Shown piece by piece: positions 41,478-50,867 of a stretch of DNA of 64,000 nucleotides (positions are counted from its first letter, which is position 1; the number at the start of each line of letters is the position of its first letter). This stretch comes from Actinacidiphila cocklensis (GTDB taxonomy: Bacteria > Actinomycetota > Actinomycetes > Streptomycetales > Streptomycetaceae): the NCBI RefSeq assembly GCF_907177275.1, contig NZ_CAJSLV010000067.1, positions 1-64,000 of the forward strand. Direction: 5' to 3'. A program made the translations under genes and the position numbers. The notes beneath the pieces were generated by a model. The model was not told the DNA's origin. It was given only the letters and a program-made list of their open reading frames with translations, and ran no database searches.

Positions 41478-42467
41478 ATGAACAGCACCGCACCGACGCC
41501 GGGCGCCTCCGCGGCGCCCAGCGCAACGGACCCGGTAGGCACGGCGCCTCCACCGTCCGGAGCCGCCGACCGATTCCCGCACGGGCCGCGCTCGCAGCAG
41601 TGGGCGGCCTGGGGCTTCCTGACCCCTGTGGTGATCTACCTCGGTGCCTTCTACGCGTACCCGCTCTACCGCAACCTCGACCTGTCGTTGCGCAACTACA
41701 CGGTGCGCTCGTTCGTGCAGGGCAACGCGCCGTTCACCGGTCTGGAGAACTACCGGAAGGTCGTCGACGACCCGACCTTCGTGCCGGCTCTGGAGCACAC
41801 CGTGCTCTTCACCGGGGTCTCCCTCTTCTTCCAGTACGCGATCGGGCTGGCGCTGGCGGTGTTCTTCGCCCAGCACTTCCGGCTCTCAGCCACGCTGCGT
41901 GCCCTGTTCCTGGTTCCCTGGCTGCTGCCGCTGATCGTGTCGGCCTCCACATGGTCGTGGATGCTCAACAGCGAGTCGGGAATCGCCAATGCGGCGCTCG
42001 GGTGGCTGGGCGTCGGACCGGTGAACTGGCTGACCTCACCTTCGTGGTCACTGGCTTCAGTGATCATCGCCAACATCTGGATCGGGATCCCCTTCAACCT
42101 GGTCGTCCTCCACAGCGGCCTCCAGGCGATTCCCGCCTCGCTGAACGAGGCCGCGGCCATCGACGGGGCGAACGCCTGGCAGCGCTTCTGGCGGGTGACC
42201 TTCCCGTTGCTGAGACCGGTCTCCGCGATCACCCTGCTGCTCGGGCTCGTCTACACGCTGAAGGTCTTCGACATCATCTGGATCATGACGAGGGGCGGTC
42301 CCAGTGACTCGTCGACCACTCTCGCCACCTGGTCCTACCGGCTCGGCTTCGGGAACCTGCTGCCGGAGTTCGGTCCGGGAGCCGCCGTGGGCAACCTCCT
42401 CGTGGTGATCGCCCTCGTCTTCGGGCTGGTGTACATCCGCGCCCAGCGACAGCAGGACAACCCGTGA
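41478..42467 (+). CDS. ABC sugar permease 1 (system 1)
   Basis: 329 residues with six predicted membrane helices (first WAAWGFLTPVVIYLGAFYAY). The ABC-permease EAA loop is EAAAIDGANAWQRFWRVTFP, near residues 225-245. The N-terminal 40 residues are Ala/Pro-rich, as common in actinomycetes. It pairs with the downstream permease; the two genes overlap by GTGA (42464-42467), so translation is coupled. Confidence 0.92.
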   Translation: MNSTAPTPGASAAPSATDPVGTAPPPSGAADRFPHGPRSQQWAAWGFLTPVVIYLGAFYAYPLYRNLDLSLRNYTVRSFVQGNAPFTGLENYRKVVDDPTFVPALEHTVLFTGVSLFFQYAIGLALAVFFAQHFRLSATLRALFLVPWLLPLIVSASTWSWMLNSESGIANAALGWLGVGPVNWLTSPSWSLASVIIANIWIGIPFNLVVLHSGLQAIPASLNEAAAIDGANAWQRFWRVTFPLLRPVSAITLLLGLVYTLKVFDIIWIMTRGGPSDSSTTLATWSYRLGFGNLLPEFGPGAAVGNLLVVIALVFGLVYIRAQRQQDNP

Positions 42468-43345
42468 GCGCCCGCGTGAGCACGGTCGGACGGCCGTATC
42501 CGCCGAAGCCGGAGCCACGACGCGGGCGCGGCAGAGGGAGATCCCGCCGGATGACGGCGCTGGGTCTGCTGTTCACCGCGATGATGCTCTTTCCCGTGTA
42601 CTGGATGGTGAACGTCTCCCTGACGCGCGAACGGGACATGCGCAAGACCCCGCCGGACCTCTTCCCCGTGCACGCCACGCTCAGGGGCTACCGGGAGGTG
42701 CTCGACCAGCAACTGCCGTACCTCGGTACGAGCTTGGTGATCGGACTGGGCACCGTCGCGGTCACGGTCCTCCTTGCCGCCCCGGCAGGATTCTCACTGG
42801 CGAGACTGCGGCCGCGCGGCGGAGGGCTCGTCGGTTTCCTGATGCTGGTGGCCCAGATGATCCCCGGGATCATCATGGCGATGGGTTTCTACGCCATCTA
42901 CCTCAGCCTGGGGTTCCTGCACTCCGTTCCCGGCCTGATCATCGCCGACTCGACCCTGGCCGTGCCGTTCGCCGTCCTCATCTTCACGGCATTCATGTCC
43001 GGCATCCCCGCTGAGCTCCTGCAGGCCGCCAGGGTCGACGGCGCCGGATCCGTCCGCATCTTCCGATCCATCGTGCTTCCGATGAGCCGCAACGCGATCG
43101 TCACCGTGTCGCTGTTCGCCTTCCTGTGGTCCTGGTCGGACTTCGTCTTCGCCAGCACCCTGGACAGCGGCGGAGCCCACCAGCCCATCACCCTCGGCAT
43201 CTACCACTACATCGGAAACAACAACCAGGAGTGGAACGCCATCATGGCCACCGCTGTCGTGGCCTCACTGCCGGCCGCGGTCATTCTGGTCCTGGCCCAG
43301 CGTTATGTCGCCGCCGGGGTCACGGCTGGAGCCGTAAAGGACTGA
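42464..43345 (+). CDS. ABC sugar permease 2 (system 1)
   Basis: 293 residues, MalG-like, with six membrane helices (first MTALGLLFTAMMLFPVYWMV) and the EAA-type loop LLQAARVDGAGSVRIFRSIV. The GTG start at 42464 overlaps the stop of permease 1. A GH63-like enzyme starts 26 bp after its stop and probably acts on the imported sugar. Confidence 0.92.
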   Translation: MSARVSTVGRPYPPKPEPRRGRGRGRSRRMTALGLLFTAMMLFPVYWMVNVSLTRERDMRKTPPDLFPVHATLRGYREVLDQQLPYLGTSLVIGLGTVAVTVLLAAPAGFSLARLRPRGGGLVGFLMLVAQMIPGIIMAMGFYAIYLSLGFLHSVPGLIIADSTLAVPFAVLIFTAFMSGIPAELLQAARVDGAGSVRIFRSIVLPMSRNAIVTVSLFAFLWSWSDFVFASTLDSGGAHQPITLGIYHYIGNNNQEWNAIMATAVVASLPAAVILVLAQRYVAAGVTAGAVKD

Positions 43346-43370
43346 CCGGCATGCTCTGCCAGGCCGCCCG

Positions 43371-45197
43371 ATGACCGAAGCGCCCCATCAGAAGAGGATC
43401 GAGTTCCCGCAGATGACCGTCACCCCCGACAGCCACGCCTTCGCGATCCAGGAGATACCGTTCAGCCGCCAGGGATCGTGGTTCAACATCTCGTCGGTCA
43501 CCGCTCAGCACGCTCGGGCACAGGACCTGCATCTGATCTCCCACCAGAACGGCATGCACGCGGTACTGCGCTTCGTGCCGCTCCATCCGTCGAGCGGGAG
43601 CCGTGCGGAGACCGTCTGGAGGGCGACACCCACCATGCTGACCTGGGAGGCGGACCCGGGCCGTATCTCGATGGTCTACGAGAGCGCCGACACCGTCCGG
43701 CTGCGCGGTGAACGGCTCGACCTGGCGATCACGCCCGCGGACCAGGAACTGACATCTTTCACCGGCACGTACCTCTACCGCGACCCCGTCGACGGGTCCT
43801 ACCAGTTCACCTCGTACGAGACGGGCCGCCGCTACCGCGTCACTCTTCTGGATGGCACGATCGCAACCGCGGTGGGGCTGGAGGGACTTGCCGGTGCAGA
43901 CCGCCGGCTGGTCCTGTCCGGCCCGCAGGGCTGGGAAGCGGTCATCGAGGAGATCGACAGCGCACGGCAGCCGTACGCACCCCGGGGGGACTTCGATGCC
44001 GCGGCGCTCTCGCACGCCGAGGCGTTCCGTGACTTCGCCGGTGCCGTGGCTCCCCTTCCGTCCCGCCAGGCGCCTGCCGCCGAACTGGCCGCCTACGTCC
44101 TGTGGTCGGCCACCGTGCGTCCCGCGGGCTTCCTGCGGCGTCCTGCCGTTCTGATGTCGAAGCACTGGATGGACAAGGTCTGGAGCTGGGATCACTGCTT
44201 CAACGCCCTCGCGCTGGCCCAGGGGCTGCCGGACCTCGCGTGGGACCAGTTCCAGATCCCCTTCGACCACCAGGACGAGACCGGAGCACTGCCCGACTCG
44301 GTCACGCACTCGGAGATCCTGTTCAACTTCGTCAAGCCGCCGATTCATGGCTGGGCACTGCGGAGACTGCGCGAACGCCTGCCCCGGCAACCGGAGTCCG
44401 ACGAGCTGAGGGAGACCTACCGGCGCCTCGGGCGCTGGACCGACTTCTGGCTCCGAGCCCGCACAGCACCCGGCCTGGGCCTGCCGCACTACCAGCACGG
44501 CAACGACAGCGGCTGGGACAACGCCACCACCTTCGACGGCCGGAGGGTGCTGATCACCGCCGACCTGGCGGCCTTCCTCGTCCTCCAGCTGGCGGAGCTG
44601 GCCGAACTCGCCAAGGACCTCGGAGACGCCGGCGCCGCGGACCGGCATCTGGGCACCGCGGACGCCGTTCAGCAGGCGCTGCTGGAAGAGTTGTGGTCCG
44701 ACGGGCGTTTCCGCAGTCGTTCGCCGCATTCCGGCGACTGGTCCACCAGCCGCAGCCTCCTGGACCTGATGCCGATCGTCCTGGGCGAACGGCTGCCCCG
44801 CGAGGTCGCCGACCGCCTCGCCGAACGTATCGCCGAGCACCTGACCCGTCATGGGCTGGCCACCGAGCACACGGACTCGCCGCATTATCAGCCCGACGGG
44901 TACTGGCGGGGTCCGATCTGGGCGCCGGCCACCGTCCTCATCGAGGACGGCCTGCGCCGGGCCGGTCACACCGGCCTTGCCGACGACATCAGCCGCCGCT
45001 TCCGGCATCTGTGCGAGACCTCCGGCTTCGCGGAGAACTTCGACGCCCTGACCGGCGAAGGGCTGCGCGACCGCGCCTACACCTGGACGGCGAGCAGTTA
45101 CCTGCTGCTCGCGGACGAGCACCACCGGCGCACCTCGGATGAGCCGGGCGACCCGCCGGCCTCGGCGGACCGCGGCCGGGGCGGAGCACACCGGTGA
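43371..45197 (+). CDS. GH63-like (alpha/alpha)6 glycosidase
   Basis: 608 residues, no signal peptide, so it acts on imported sugar. The N-terminal beta-rich domain (about 1-200) precedes an (alpha/alpha)6-barrel of the GH63/trehalase-like (MGH1-like) type: MSKHWMDKVWSWDHCFNALA, HYQHGNDSGWDNATTFDGRR with the probable general-acid Asp, YWRGPIWAPATVLIEDGLRR, and GFAENFDALTGEG with the probable base Glu. Such enzymes hydrolyse alpha-linked oligosaccharides, mannosylglycerate-like compounds or rhamnose/arabinose-containing sugars; specificity is unknown. It closes the importer operon, and its TGA overlaps the GTG of a following broken ORF. Confidence 0.8.
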   Translation: MTEAPHQKRIEFPQMTVTPDSHAFAIQEIPFSRQGSWFNISSVTAQHARAQDLHLISHQNGMHAVLRFVPLHPSSGSRAETVWRATPTMLTWEADPGRISMVYESADTVRLRGERLDLAITPADQELTSFTGTYLYRDPVDGSYQFTSYETGRRYRVTLLDGTIATAVGLEGLAGADRRLVLSGPQGWEAVIEEIDSARQPYAPRGDFDAAALSHAEAFRDFAGAVAPLPSRQAPAAELAAYVLWSATVRPAGFLRRPAVLMSKHWMDKVWSWDHCFNALALAQGLPDLAWDQFQIPFDHQDETGALPDSVTHSEILFNFVKPPIHGWALRRLRERLPRQPESDELRETYRRLGRWTDFWLRARTAPGLGLPHYQHGNDSGWDNATTFDGRRVLITADLAAFLVLQLAELAELAKDLGDAGAADRHLGTADAVQQALLEELWSDGRFRSRSPHSGDWSTSRSLLDLMPIVLGERLPREVADRLAERIAEHLTRHGLATEHTDSPHYQPDGYWRGPIWAPATVLIEDGLRRAGHTGLADDISRRFRHLCETSGFAENFDALTGEGLRDRAYTWTASSYLLLADEHHRRTSDEPGDPPASADRGRGGAHR

Positions 45198-45670
45198 CCG
45201 GCACGGCACCCTGGCTGCCCGAACGCCTGCACTCGGCCGGTCCGACCGACGTCGTCACGGTCACAGGAGCTGCCGGAGACCTTGCCGCGACGGCGGGGCT
45301 CGCGCGGCGCGCTGACGGCACGTCGGTCTTCGGGTAGGCGTCCGACGAGCCGCGGTCGGACGGCCTCCTCGCCGCGGACGCCGAGGGGCTTGCCGCCCTG
45401 CGCGACGCGGGCGGCGTCGTCACCCCCGAGGTCGTCCTCGCCGCCTGCAGCGTACACGTGGGCCGAGGCCGACCTGGCCCGCCCGTGGACGGCGCGGCTG
45501 CCACCCGAGGACATGTGCTCTGCGAGCGGTACGCCGAGCTGACCGGGCTCGGCCGGAGCCGGCGCGACCGCATGCCGATCCTGCAGCTGCGCCAGCACCT
45601 GGCCGTGATCGCCCGGTTCGACCCCGGCTGGGGCGCCGCCGGCCGCTGCCGCACCCAGGGTCCGTTTACC
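45194..45670 (+). pseudogene. Disrupted ORF coupled to the GH63-like gene
   Basis: The GTG at 45194 overlaps the TGA of the GH63-like gene, as in coupled operon genes, but the frame meets a TAG at 45335-45337 (codon 48). Coding-like sequence resumes in the same frame (LLAADAEGLAALRDAGGVVT), then shifts frame near 45450. It ends with a helix-rich stretch, ERYAELTGLGRSRRDRMPIL followed by QLRQHLAVIARFDPGWG. The family is not recognised. It is probably a decayed sixth gene of this operon. Confidence 0.55.
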
Positions 45671-45694
45671 CGTCGAAACATAAGTCATCACAGT

Positions 45695-45859
45695 CGAAAG
45701 TTTCCACACAGGCCGTTTTCACGAAGCGCGCCCGCGTCCACCGTTCGGACACATACCGGATCGATTAAGGCCCACTGGGTTCTCTGTGGGATGTATTGAC
45801 GTGCTTCGACAGGCGACCTAGTGTGCCCGCAACGATCGCAAGGCACCCGAAAGTTTCGG
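45695..45859. promoter_or_regulatory. CGAAA-N-TTTCG palindromes upstream of the 46-kb importer
   Basis: CCGAAAGTTTCGG (45847-45859) is a perfect palindrome, and CGAAAGTTTCC (45695-45705) is a near copy 150 bp upstream. The pattern CGAAA-N-TTTCG has been described upstream of Streptomyces xylanase genes as a negative control element. Here it brackets the promoter of an importer that also carries an arabinose-type operator. Confidence 0.65.
45796..45824 (+). promoter_or_regulatory. Promoter of the 46-kb sugar importer
   Basis: TTGACG (45796-45801), 17-bp spacer, TAGTGT (45819-45824): a near-consensus housekeeping promoter. The CGAAA-N-TTTCG palindrome begins about 22 bp downstream of the -10 box and the LacI operator about 90 bp downstream. 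Confidence 0.75.
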
Positions 45860-45912
45860 TGAGTCCCGACACGTAGCACACCCAGTGCGAGCCGCTCCAT
45901 CGGGTGTGCAGC

Positions 45913-45926
45913 ATGTTAGCGCTCAC
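45913..45926. promoter_or_regulatory. LacI-type operator in the leader of the importer transcript
   Basis: ATGTTAGCGCTCAC matches the arabinose-type operator at 30894 and 21257 with at most one or two changes. It lies 80 bp upstream of the binding-protein start codon, inside the predicted untranslated leader, where bound repressor could block elongation. Confidence 0.7.
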
Positions 45927-46005
45927 TTTCAACTGGACCAAGCAACCTCGCGACCGCTTGCCGCAACAGGATCCATCAATGGTGACAGATCAGGGAGTTT
46001 CCAGG

Positions 46006-47319
46006 ATGACGAGGAAAACACGCAGCGCGACGGCTGTGGCTATCGGCGTGGGGGTCGCACTCGCCGTCACCGCCTGCGCCGGCGGCAGCGACGACAGCAG
46101 CAGCAGCGACAACAGCGGCGGCAGTTCGTCGGGCGACAAGGTCACGGTGACGGTCTGGGAGAACGCGCAGCCCGGACCCGGCGCTGAGTACTGGAAGAGC
46201 GCTGCGGCGGCGTACCACACGCTGCACCCGAACGTCACGATCAAGATCCAGTACGTCCAGAACGAGGACCTCGACGGCAAGCTGCAGACCGCGCTCAACT
46301 CGAACTCCGGGCCGGACATGTTCCTGCAGCGCGGCGGCGGCAAGATGCAGGCCATGGTCAACGCCGGCCAGCTCCAGGCGCTGGACCTCACCGACACCGA
46401 CAAGGCGAACGTCGGCGCGGCCGCTCTCGCAGGCGACTCGATCGACGGCAAGGTCTACGCGATGCCGCTCGACACGGCACCCGAAGGCATCTACTACAGC
46501 AAGGACCTGTTCAAGCAGGCCGGCATCACCGCCACGCCGACCACGATGGACGAGCTCGAGGCGGATGTCGCGAAGCTGAAGGCGATCAAGGTCGCGCCGA
46601 TCGCGGTGGGTGCCAAGGACGCCTGGCCGGCCGCGCACTGGTACTACAACTTCGCCTTGCGCGAGTGCAGCCAGGACACCATGACGGAGGCCGGCAAGTC
46701 GCTCAAGTTCGACGACCCGTGCTGGACCAAGGCCGGCGAGGACCTGTCCTCGTTCCTGAAGGTCGGCCCCTTCCAGAACGGATTCCTGACGGCCTCCGCG
46801 CAGCAGGGCGCCGGGTCCTCGGCGGGCCTGCTGGCGAACCACAAGGCCGCCATGGAACTCATGGGCAACTGGGACCCCGGGGTGATCGGCAGCCTGACCC
46901 CGAACCAGAAGCCGCTCCCCGACCTGGCCTGGTTCCCCTTCCCCGCGGTGGCCGGCGGCAAGGGCGACCCGAGCGCCATCATGGGCGGCAGCGGCGGATA
47001 CTCGCTGACCAAGAACGCGCCGAAGGAGGCCTTCAACTTCCTCCAGTTCCTGGTGACCAAGGAACAGCAGGAGGGCTACGCCAAGGGCTTCTTCACGATC
47101 CCGGTGAACAAGGCCGCCCAGTCGGTCGTCACCGACTCGTACAACATCTCGGCACTGCAGGCCTTCAACAAGGCGGCCTACTCCATGCAGTTCCTCGACA
47201 CCGAGTACGGCCAGAACGTCGGCAACGCCATGAACACCGCCGTCGTGAACCTGCTCGCCGGCAAGGGCTCGGCTGCCGACATCGTCAAGGACACGAACAA
47301 GGCTGCCGAGAGGGGCTGA
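46006..47319 (+). CDS. ABC sugar importer, substrate-binding lipoprotein (system 2)
   Basis: 437 residues. Lipoprotein signal with lipobox VTAC (Cys24) and a Ser-rich linker. The mature part is a family 1 solute-binding protein: VTVWENAQPGPGAEYWKSAA, LQTALNSNSGPDMFLQRGGG, KVYAMPLDTAPEGIYYSKDL. It likely binds arabino- or xylo-oligosaccharides, since its operon ends with a GH51 arabinofuranosidase and its promoter carries the operator of the L-arabinose regulator. ATG 46006 (GGGAG about 10 bp upstream) fits the signal peptide; earlier starts would not. Confidence 0.92.
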   Translation: MTRKTRSATAVAIGVGVALAVTACAGGSDDSSSSDNSGGSSSGDKVTVTVWENAQPGPGAEYWKSAAAAYHTLHPNVTIKIQYVQNEDLDGKLQTALNSNSGPDMFLQRGGGKMQAMVNAGQLQALDLTDTDKANVGAAALAGDSIDGKVYAMPLDTAPEGIYYSKDLFKQAGITATPTTMDELEADVAKLKAIKVAPIAVGAKDAWPAAHWYYNFALRECSQDTMTEAGKSLKFDDPCWTKAGEDLSSFLKVGPFQNGFLTASAQQGAGSSAGLLANHKAAMELMGNWDPGVIGSLTPNQKPLPDLAWFPFPAVAGGKGDPSAIMGGSGGYSLTKNAPKEAFNFLQFLVTKEQQEGYAKGFFTIPVNKAAQSVVTDSYNISALQAFNKAAYSMQFLDTEYGQNVGNAMNTAVVNLLAGKGSAADIVKDTNKAAERG

Positions 47320-47330
47320 GTAAGTAGCCA

Positions 47331-48347
47331 ATGAGCGACACCCTGGGTACTGACACGGCCATCGGCCGCCAGTCGCAGGGCACGTCTCGGGTCGGGGGCG
47401 CTGCCACGCCCCCGACCTCGCCGCGAGCGGCTTCGCGCCGCCGCGGCCGTGCCAAGATGCGACTCGAGATCGCCCTCCTGTCCGGACCGGCGATCCTCAT
47501 GTTCCTGGCGTTCGTGATCTTTCCGGTCGCGCTCGCCGCGTACTACGGCTTCTACCGCTGGCACGGCTACGGAGCACCGACCGACTGGGTCGGCCTGAAC
47601 AACTACAAACTGATCCTCACCGACCCCGCGTTCCAGCAGGTCCTGAAGCACAGCTTCATGATCATGGGACTCTCCCTGGTCATCCAGGGACCGCTGGCGA
47701 TCATCCTCGCGCTCCTGCTCAACCAGAAGATCCGCGGCCGCTCGGTCATCCGGGTCCTGATCTTCGTGCCCTACATCATCTCCGAGGTCATCGTCGGCAC
47801 CGGCTGGAGCCTGATGCTCCAGGGCAACGGCGCCATGAACGACCTGCTGCGGCAGATCGGCCTGGGCTCCCTGCAAGCTGACTGGCTCTCCGACCCGAAG
47901 CTGGCCATCTGGACACTGATGGCCATCATCTCGTGGAAGTACATCGGCTTCGCGGTGATCCTGATGCTCGCCGGCCTGCAGTCGATCCCCGAGGAACTCT
48001 TCGAGGCCGCTCAGATCGACGGCGCCTCCTACTGGCAGATACAGCGCCGCATCACCCTGCCGCTGCTGGGGCCGACGATCCGCATCTGGGCGTTCCTCTC
48101 GATCATCGGCTCGCTGCAGCTGTTCGATCTCGTCTACATCATCTGGGGCCAGTACGTCTCGGGTACCGCGGGCACCTCGACCATGGCGATCTACATGCTC
48201 GCCCAGGGCCGCAACGCGGGCAACTACGGCTACGGCAGCGCGATCGCGGTCGTGATGTTCCTGATCTCGCTCATCGTGGCGCTGATCTACCAGCGCGTCG
48301 TCCTGCGTCGTGACCTACGGGGAGCCGTCACGGAGGGAACCGTCTGA
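47331..48347 (+). CDS. ABC sugar permease 1 (system 2)
   Basis: 338 residues with six membrane helices (IALLSGPAILMFLAFVIFPV first) and the EAA loop LFEAAQIDGASYWQIQRRIT. The first 40 residues are polar and disordered-looking. It starts 11 bp after the binding-protein gene, and its TGA overlaps the next ATG (TGATG), which couples the two permeases. Confidence 0.92.
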   Translation: MSDTLGTDTAIGRQSQGTSRVGGAATPPTSPRAASRRRGRAKMRLEIALLSGPAILMFLAFVIFPVALAAYYGFYRWHGYGAPTDWVGLNNYKLILTDPAFQQVLKHSFMIMGLSLVIQGPLAIILALLLNQKIRGRSVIRVLIFVPYIISEVIVGTGWSLMLQGNGAMNDLLRQIGLGSLQADWLSDPKLAIWTLMAIISWKYIGFAVILMLAGLQSIPEELFEAAQIDGASYWQIQRRITLPLLGPTIRIWAFLSIIGSLQLFDLVYIIWGQYVSGTAGTSTMAIYMLAQGRNAGNYGYGSAIAVVMFLISLIVALIYQRVVLRRDLRGAVTEGTV

Positions 48348-49249
48348 TGAGCGCGACCACTGCAAGATCCTGGTTCTCCTCCGCCGCCGGGCCGAACGAG
48401 CCGAGCGGCCGTCGGGTCGGTCGTGACGCGCCGCAGAAGTGGGGGAGCCCCTTCACCTACTTCGTCGCGCTGCTGTTCATCGGGGTCTGTATCGCTCCGG
48501 TGATCTACATCGTCATCGGCGGATTCCGCACCAACTCGCAGATCACCACGAGCCCTGCCGGCCTGCCGCACCCCTGGATCACCGCCAACTACGTCAACGT
48601 CCTGAAGTCCTCGAGGTTCTGGGGCGAGTTCGCGAACTCCGTCCTGGTCGCGCTGGCGAGCACCGTCGGCATCGTCGTCCTCGGCCTGATGGTGAGCTTC
48701 GTGATCGCGCGCTACGACTTCAAGCTCAAGGGCGCGATGTACTCCCTGTTCGCCGCCGGCCTGATGTTCCCGATGGTCATCGCGATCACCCCGCTGTACA
48801 TCGTGGTCAAGGACCTCGGACTCGTCGACAACCTGCTGGGCGTGATCGTCCCGCAGATAGCCTTCGGCCTTCCGACGACCGTCATCATCCTGGTGCCGTT
48901 CCTCCGGGCCATTCCGAACGAGATCGAGGAGGCCGCCGCGATCGACGGCACCAGCCGGCTCGGGTTCTTCGTCCGGATGGTCATTCCACTGTCGCTTCCG
49001 GGTGTCGTGACAGTCGGCATCCTGGCGTTCATCGGAAGCTGGAACAACTACGTCCTTCCCCTCTACATCCTCAACTCGCAGGCGAACTTCACCCTGCCGC
49101 TCGGCGTGCAGGCCTTCTCCTCGCAGTACTCCACCGACACGGCGAAGGTCCTCGCTTTCACCTCGCTTGCGATGCTGCCCGCACTGATCTTCTTCTCCAT
49201 CTTCGAGAAGCGGATCGTCGGCGGTCTCACGGGCGCCGTGAAGGGCTGA
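48347..49249 (+). CDS. ABC sugar permease 2 (system 2)
   Basis: 300 residues, MalG-type, six membrane helices (YFVALLFIGVCIAPVIYIVI first) and the EAA loop IEEAAAIDGTSRLGFFVRMV. Its ATG overlaps the preceding stop. No ATPase gene follows; the next gene, 118 bp on, is the GH51 enzyme, so the operon is probably binding protein-permease-permease-GH51. Confidence 0.92.
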   Translation: MSATTARSWFSSAAGPNEPSGRRVGRDAPQKWGSPFTYFVALLFIGVCIAPVIYIVIGGFRTNSQITTSPAGLPHPWITANYVNVLKSSRFWGEFANSVLVALASTVGIVVLGLMVSFVIARYDFKLKGAMYSLFAAGLMFPMVIAITPLYIVVKDLGLVDNLLGVIVPQIAFGLPTTVIILVPFLRAIPNEIEEAAAIDGTSRLGFFVRMVIPLSLPGVVTVGILAFIGSWNNYVLPLYILNSQANFTLPLGVQAFSSQYSTDTAKVLAFTSLAMLPALIFFSIFEKRIVGGLTGAVKG

Positions 49250-49367
49250 GAACCCGCTGCAGAACACGCACCCGTTGTGAGCCTGCCCGTGCCGTACCTC
49301 GGCAGGGGCAGGCCGCTGAGCGGCGCCTTCGCTCGGCCCGCACCACCCCCAGACAAGGACCACTGAA

Positions 49368-50867
49368 TTGCCCCGCGCGCACATCACGCTCGACAGGCAG
49401 GCTGTCATCGCTCCTGTCCGACGCCGCACCTTCGGCTCGTTCGTCGAACACCTCGGCCGCTGCGTCTACACCGGCCTCTACGAGCCGGGACACCCGACTG
49501 CGAACGACGACGGATTCCGCATGGACGTCGTCGAACTCGTCAAGGAGCTCGGCAGCACGACCATCCGCTACCCAGGCGGAAACTTCGTTTCCGGATTCCG
49601 GTGGGAGGACTCGGTCGGCCCGCGGGAGCAGCGCCCGGTGCGCCGTGACCTCGCATGGCACGCACTCGAATCGAACCAGGTCGGCCTCGACGAGTTCGCC
49701 AAGTGGCTCAAGCTCACGGACTCCGAGCTGATGCTGGCAGTCAACGTCGCGACGCGAGGCATCCTGCCCGCCCTGGACCTGCTGGAGTACGCCAACCACC
49801 CGTCAGGTACGGCGCTGTCGGATCTGCGCGTCGCCAACGGCACGCCGGACCCGCACGACATCCGCATGTGGTGCCTCGGGAACGAGATGGACGGACCGTG
49901 GCAGACCGGCTTCATGACGGCTGACGACTACGGCAAGATCGCCGCCCGCACCGCCGCCGCGATGAAGATGGCCGACAAGGACCTCGAACTCGTCGTCTGC
50001 GGTTCCTCCGGGTCCGGCATGCCGACGTTCGGCGACTGGGAGCGCACGGTACTCGAGCACGCCTACGACCACGTCGACTACGTCTCGTGCCACGCGTACT
50101 ACCAGGAGCACGACGGCGACCTCGGCTCCTTCCTCGCCTCGGCGACCGACATGGACTACTTCATCGACACCGTCGTCGCGACCGCCGACCACGTGGGGTT
50201 CAAGAAGCGCTCCGACAAGAAGATCAACATCTCCTTCGACGAGTGGAACGTCTGGTACCTCAAGGAGCACATGGAGTCGCAGAAGCTCGACACCGAGTGG
50301 CGACACGCTCCTCGGCAGCTTGAGGACACGTACACGGTGGCGGATGCCGTCGTCGTCGGCAACCTGCTGATGACGCTCCTCAAGCGCAGCGACCGCGTCA
50401 CCTCGGCGTCGCTCGCGCAGCTCGTCAACGTGATCGCGCCGATCATGACCGAGCCCGGTGGGGCGGCCTGGCGGCAGACGACCTTCTACCCGTTCTCGAT
50501 CACCAGCCGGCTCGCGTCCGGCGAGGTGATCCGGCCCGTGGTCGACGCGCCGACCTACCAGACGGGGCGGCACGGCGAGGCATCGGTCATCGACGCCGTC
50601 GCAACCGTCGACGAGGACCGGTCTGCGGTATTCCTCGTCAACCGCGACCTGGAGGAGGCCGCGCAGATCACGATCGACGTGCGCAGCCTGGGCTCGTCCC
50701 GCATCGCCGAGGCGGTCACGCTCGCCGACTCCGACGTGTATGCGAAGAACACGCTCGCCGAGCAGCACCGGGTGAGCCCGGCCGCGAACACCACCGCAGC
50801 AATCGCGGACGGCGTGCTCACCATCGACCTGCCGCCGGTGTCGTGGACGGCGATCGCCCTCCGCTGA
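49368..50867 (+). CDS. GH51 alpha-L-arabinofuranosidase (intracellular)
   Basis: 499 residues, no signal peptide. GH51 hallmarks: FGSFVEHLGRCVYTGLYEPG at the start, TIRYPGGNFVSGFRWEDSVG, acid/base Glu173 in CLGNEMDGPWQ, nucleophile Glu292 in ISFDEWNVWYLKEH, and a C-terminal beta-sandwich ending LPPVSWTAIALR. It removes arabinose from imported arabino-oligosaccharides. The start codon is an unusual TTG at 49368, with AAGGAC about 8 bp upstream; it aligns well with other GH51 N-termini and no ATG or GTG fits better. It is the last gene of importer system 2. Confidence 0.95.
   Translation: MPRAHITLDRQAVIAPVRRRTFGSFVEHLGRCVYTGLYEPGHPTANDDGFRMDVVELVKELGSTTIRYPGGNFVSGFRWEDSVGPREQRPVRRDLAWHALESNQVGLDEFAKWLKLTDSELMLAVNVATRGILPALDLLEYANHPSGTALSDLRVANGTPDPHDIRMWCLGNEMDGPWQTGFMTADDYGKIAARTAAAMKMADKDLELVVCGSSGSGMPTFGDWERTVLEHAYDHVDYVSCHAYYQEHDGDLGSFLASATDMDYFIDTVVATADHVGFKKRSDKKINISFDEWNVWYLKEHMESQKLDTEWRHAPRQLEDTYTVADAVVVGNLLMTLLKRSDRVTSASLAQLVNVIAPIMTEPGGAAWRQTTFYPFSITSRLASGEVIRPVVDAPTYQTGRHGEASVIDAVATVDEDRSAVFLVNRDLEEAAQITIDVRSLGSSRIAEAVTLADSDVYAKNTLAEQHRVSPAANTTAAIADGVLTIDLPPVSWTAIALR

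Noticed and set aside
45600..45900. A tRNA or riboswitch in the AT-richer region before importer system 2
   Set aside because: No cloverleaf or conserved riboswitch core could be folded by eye; the region is better explained by the promoter and palindromic operators.
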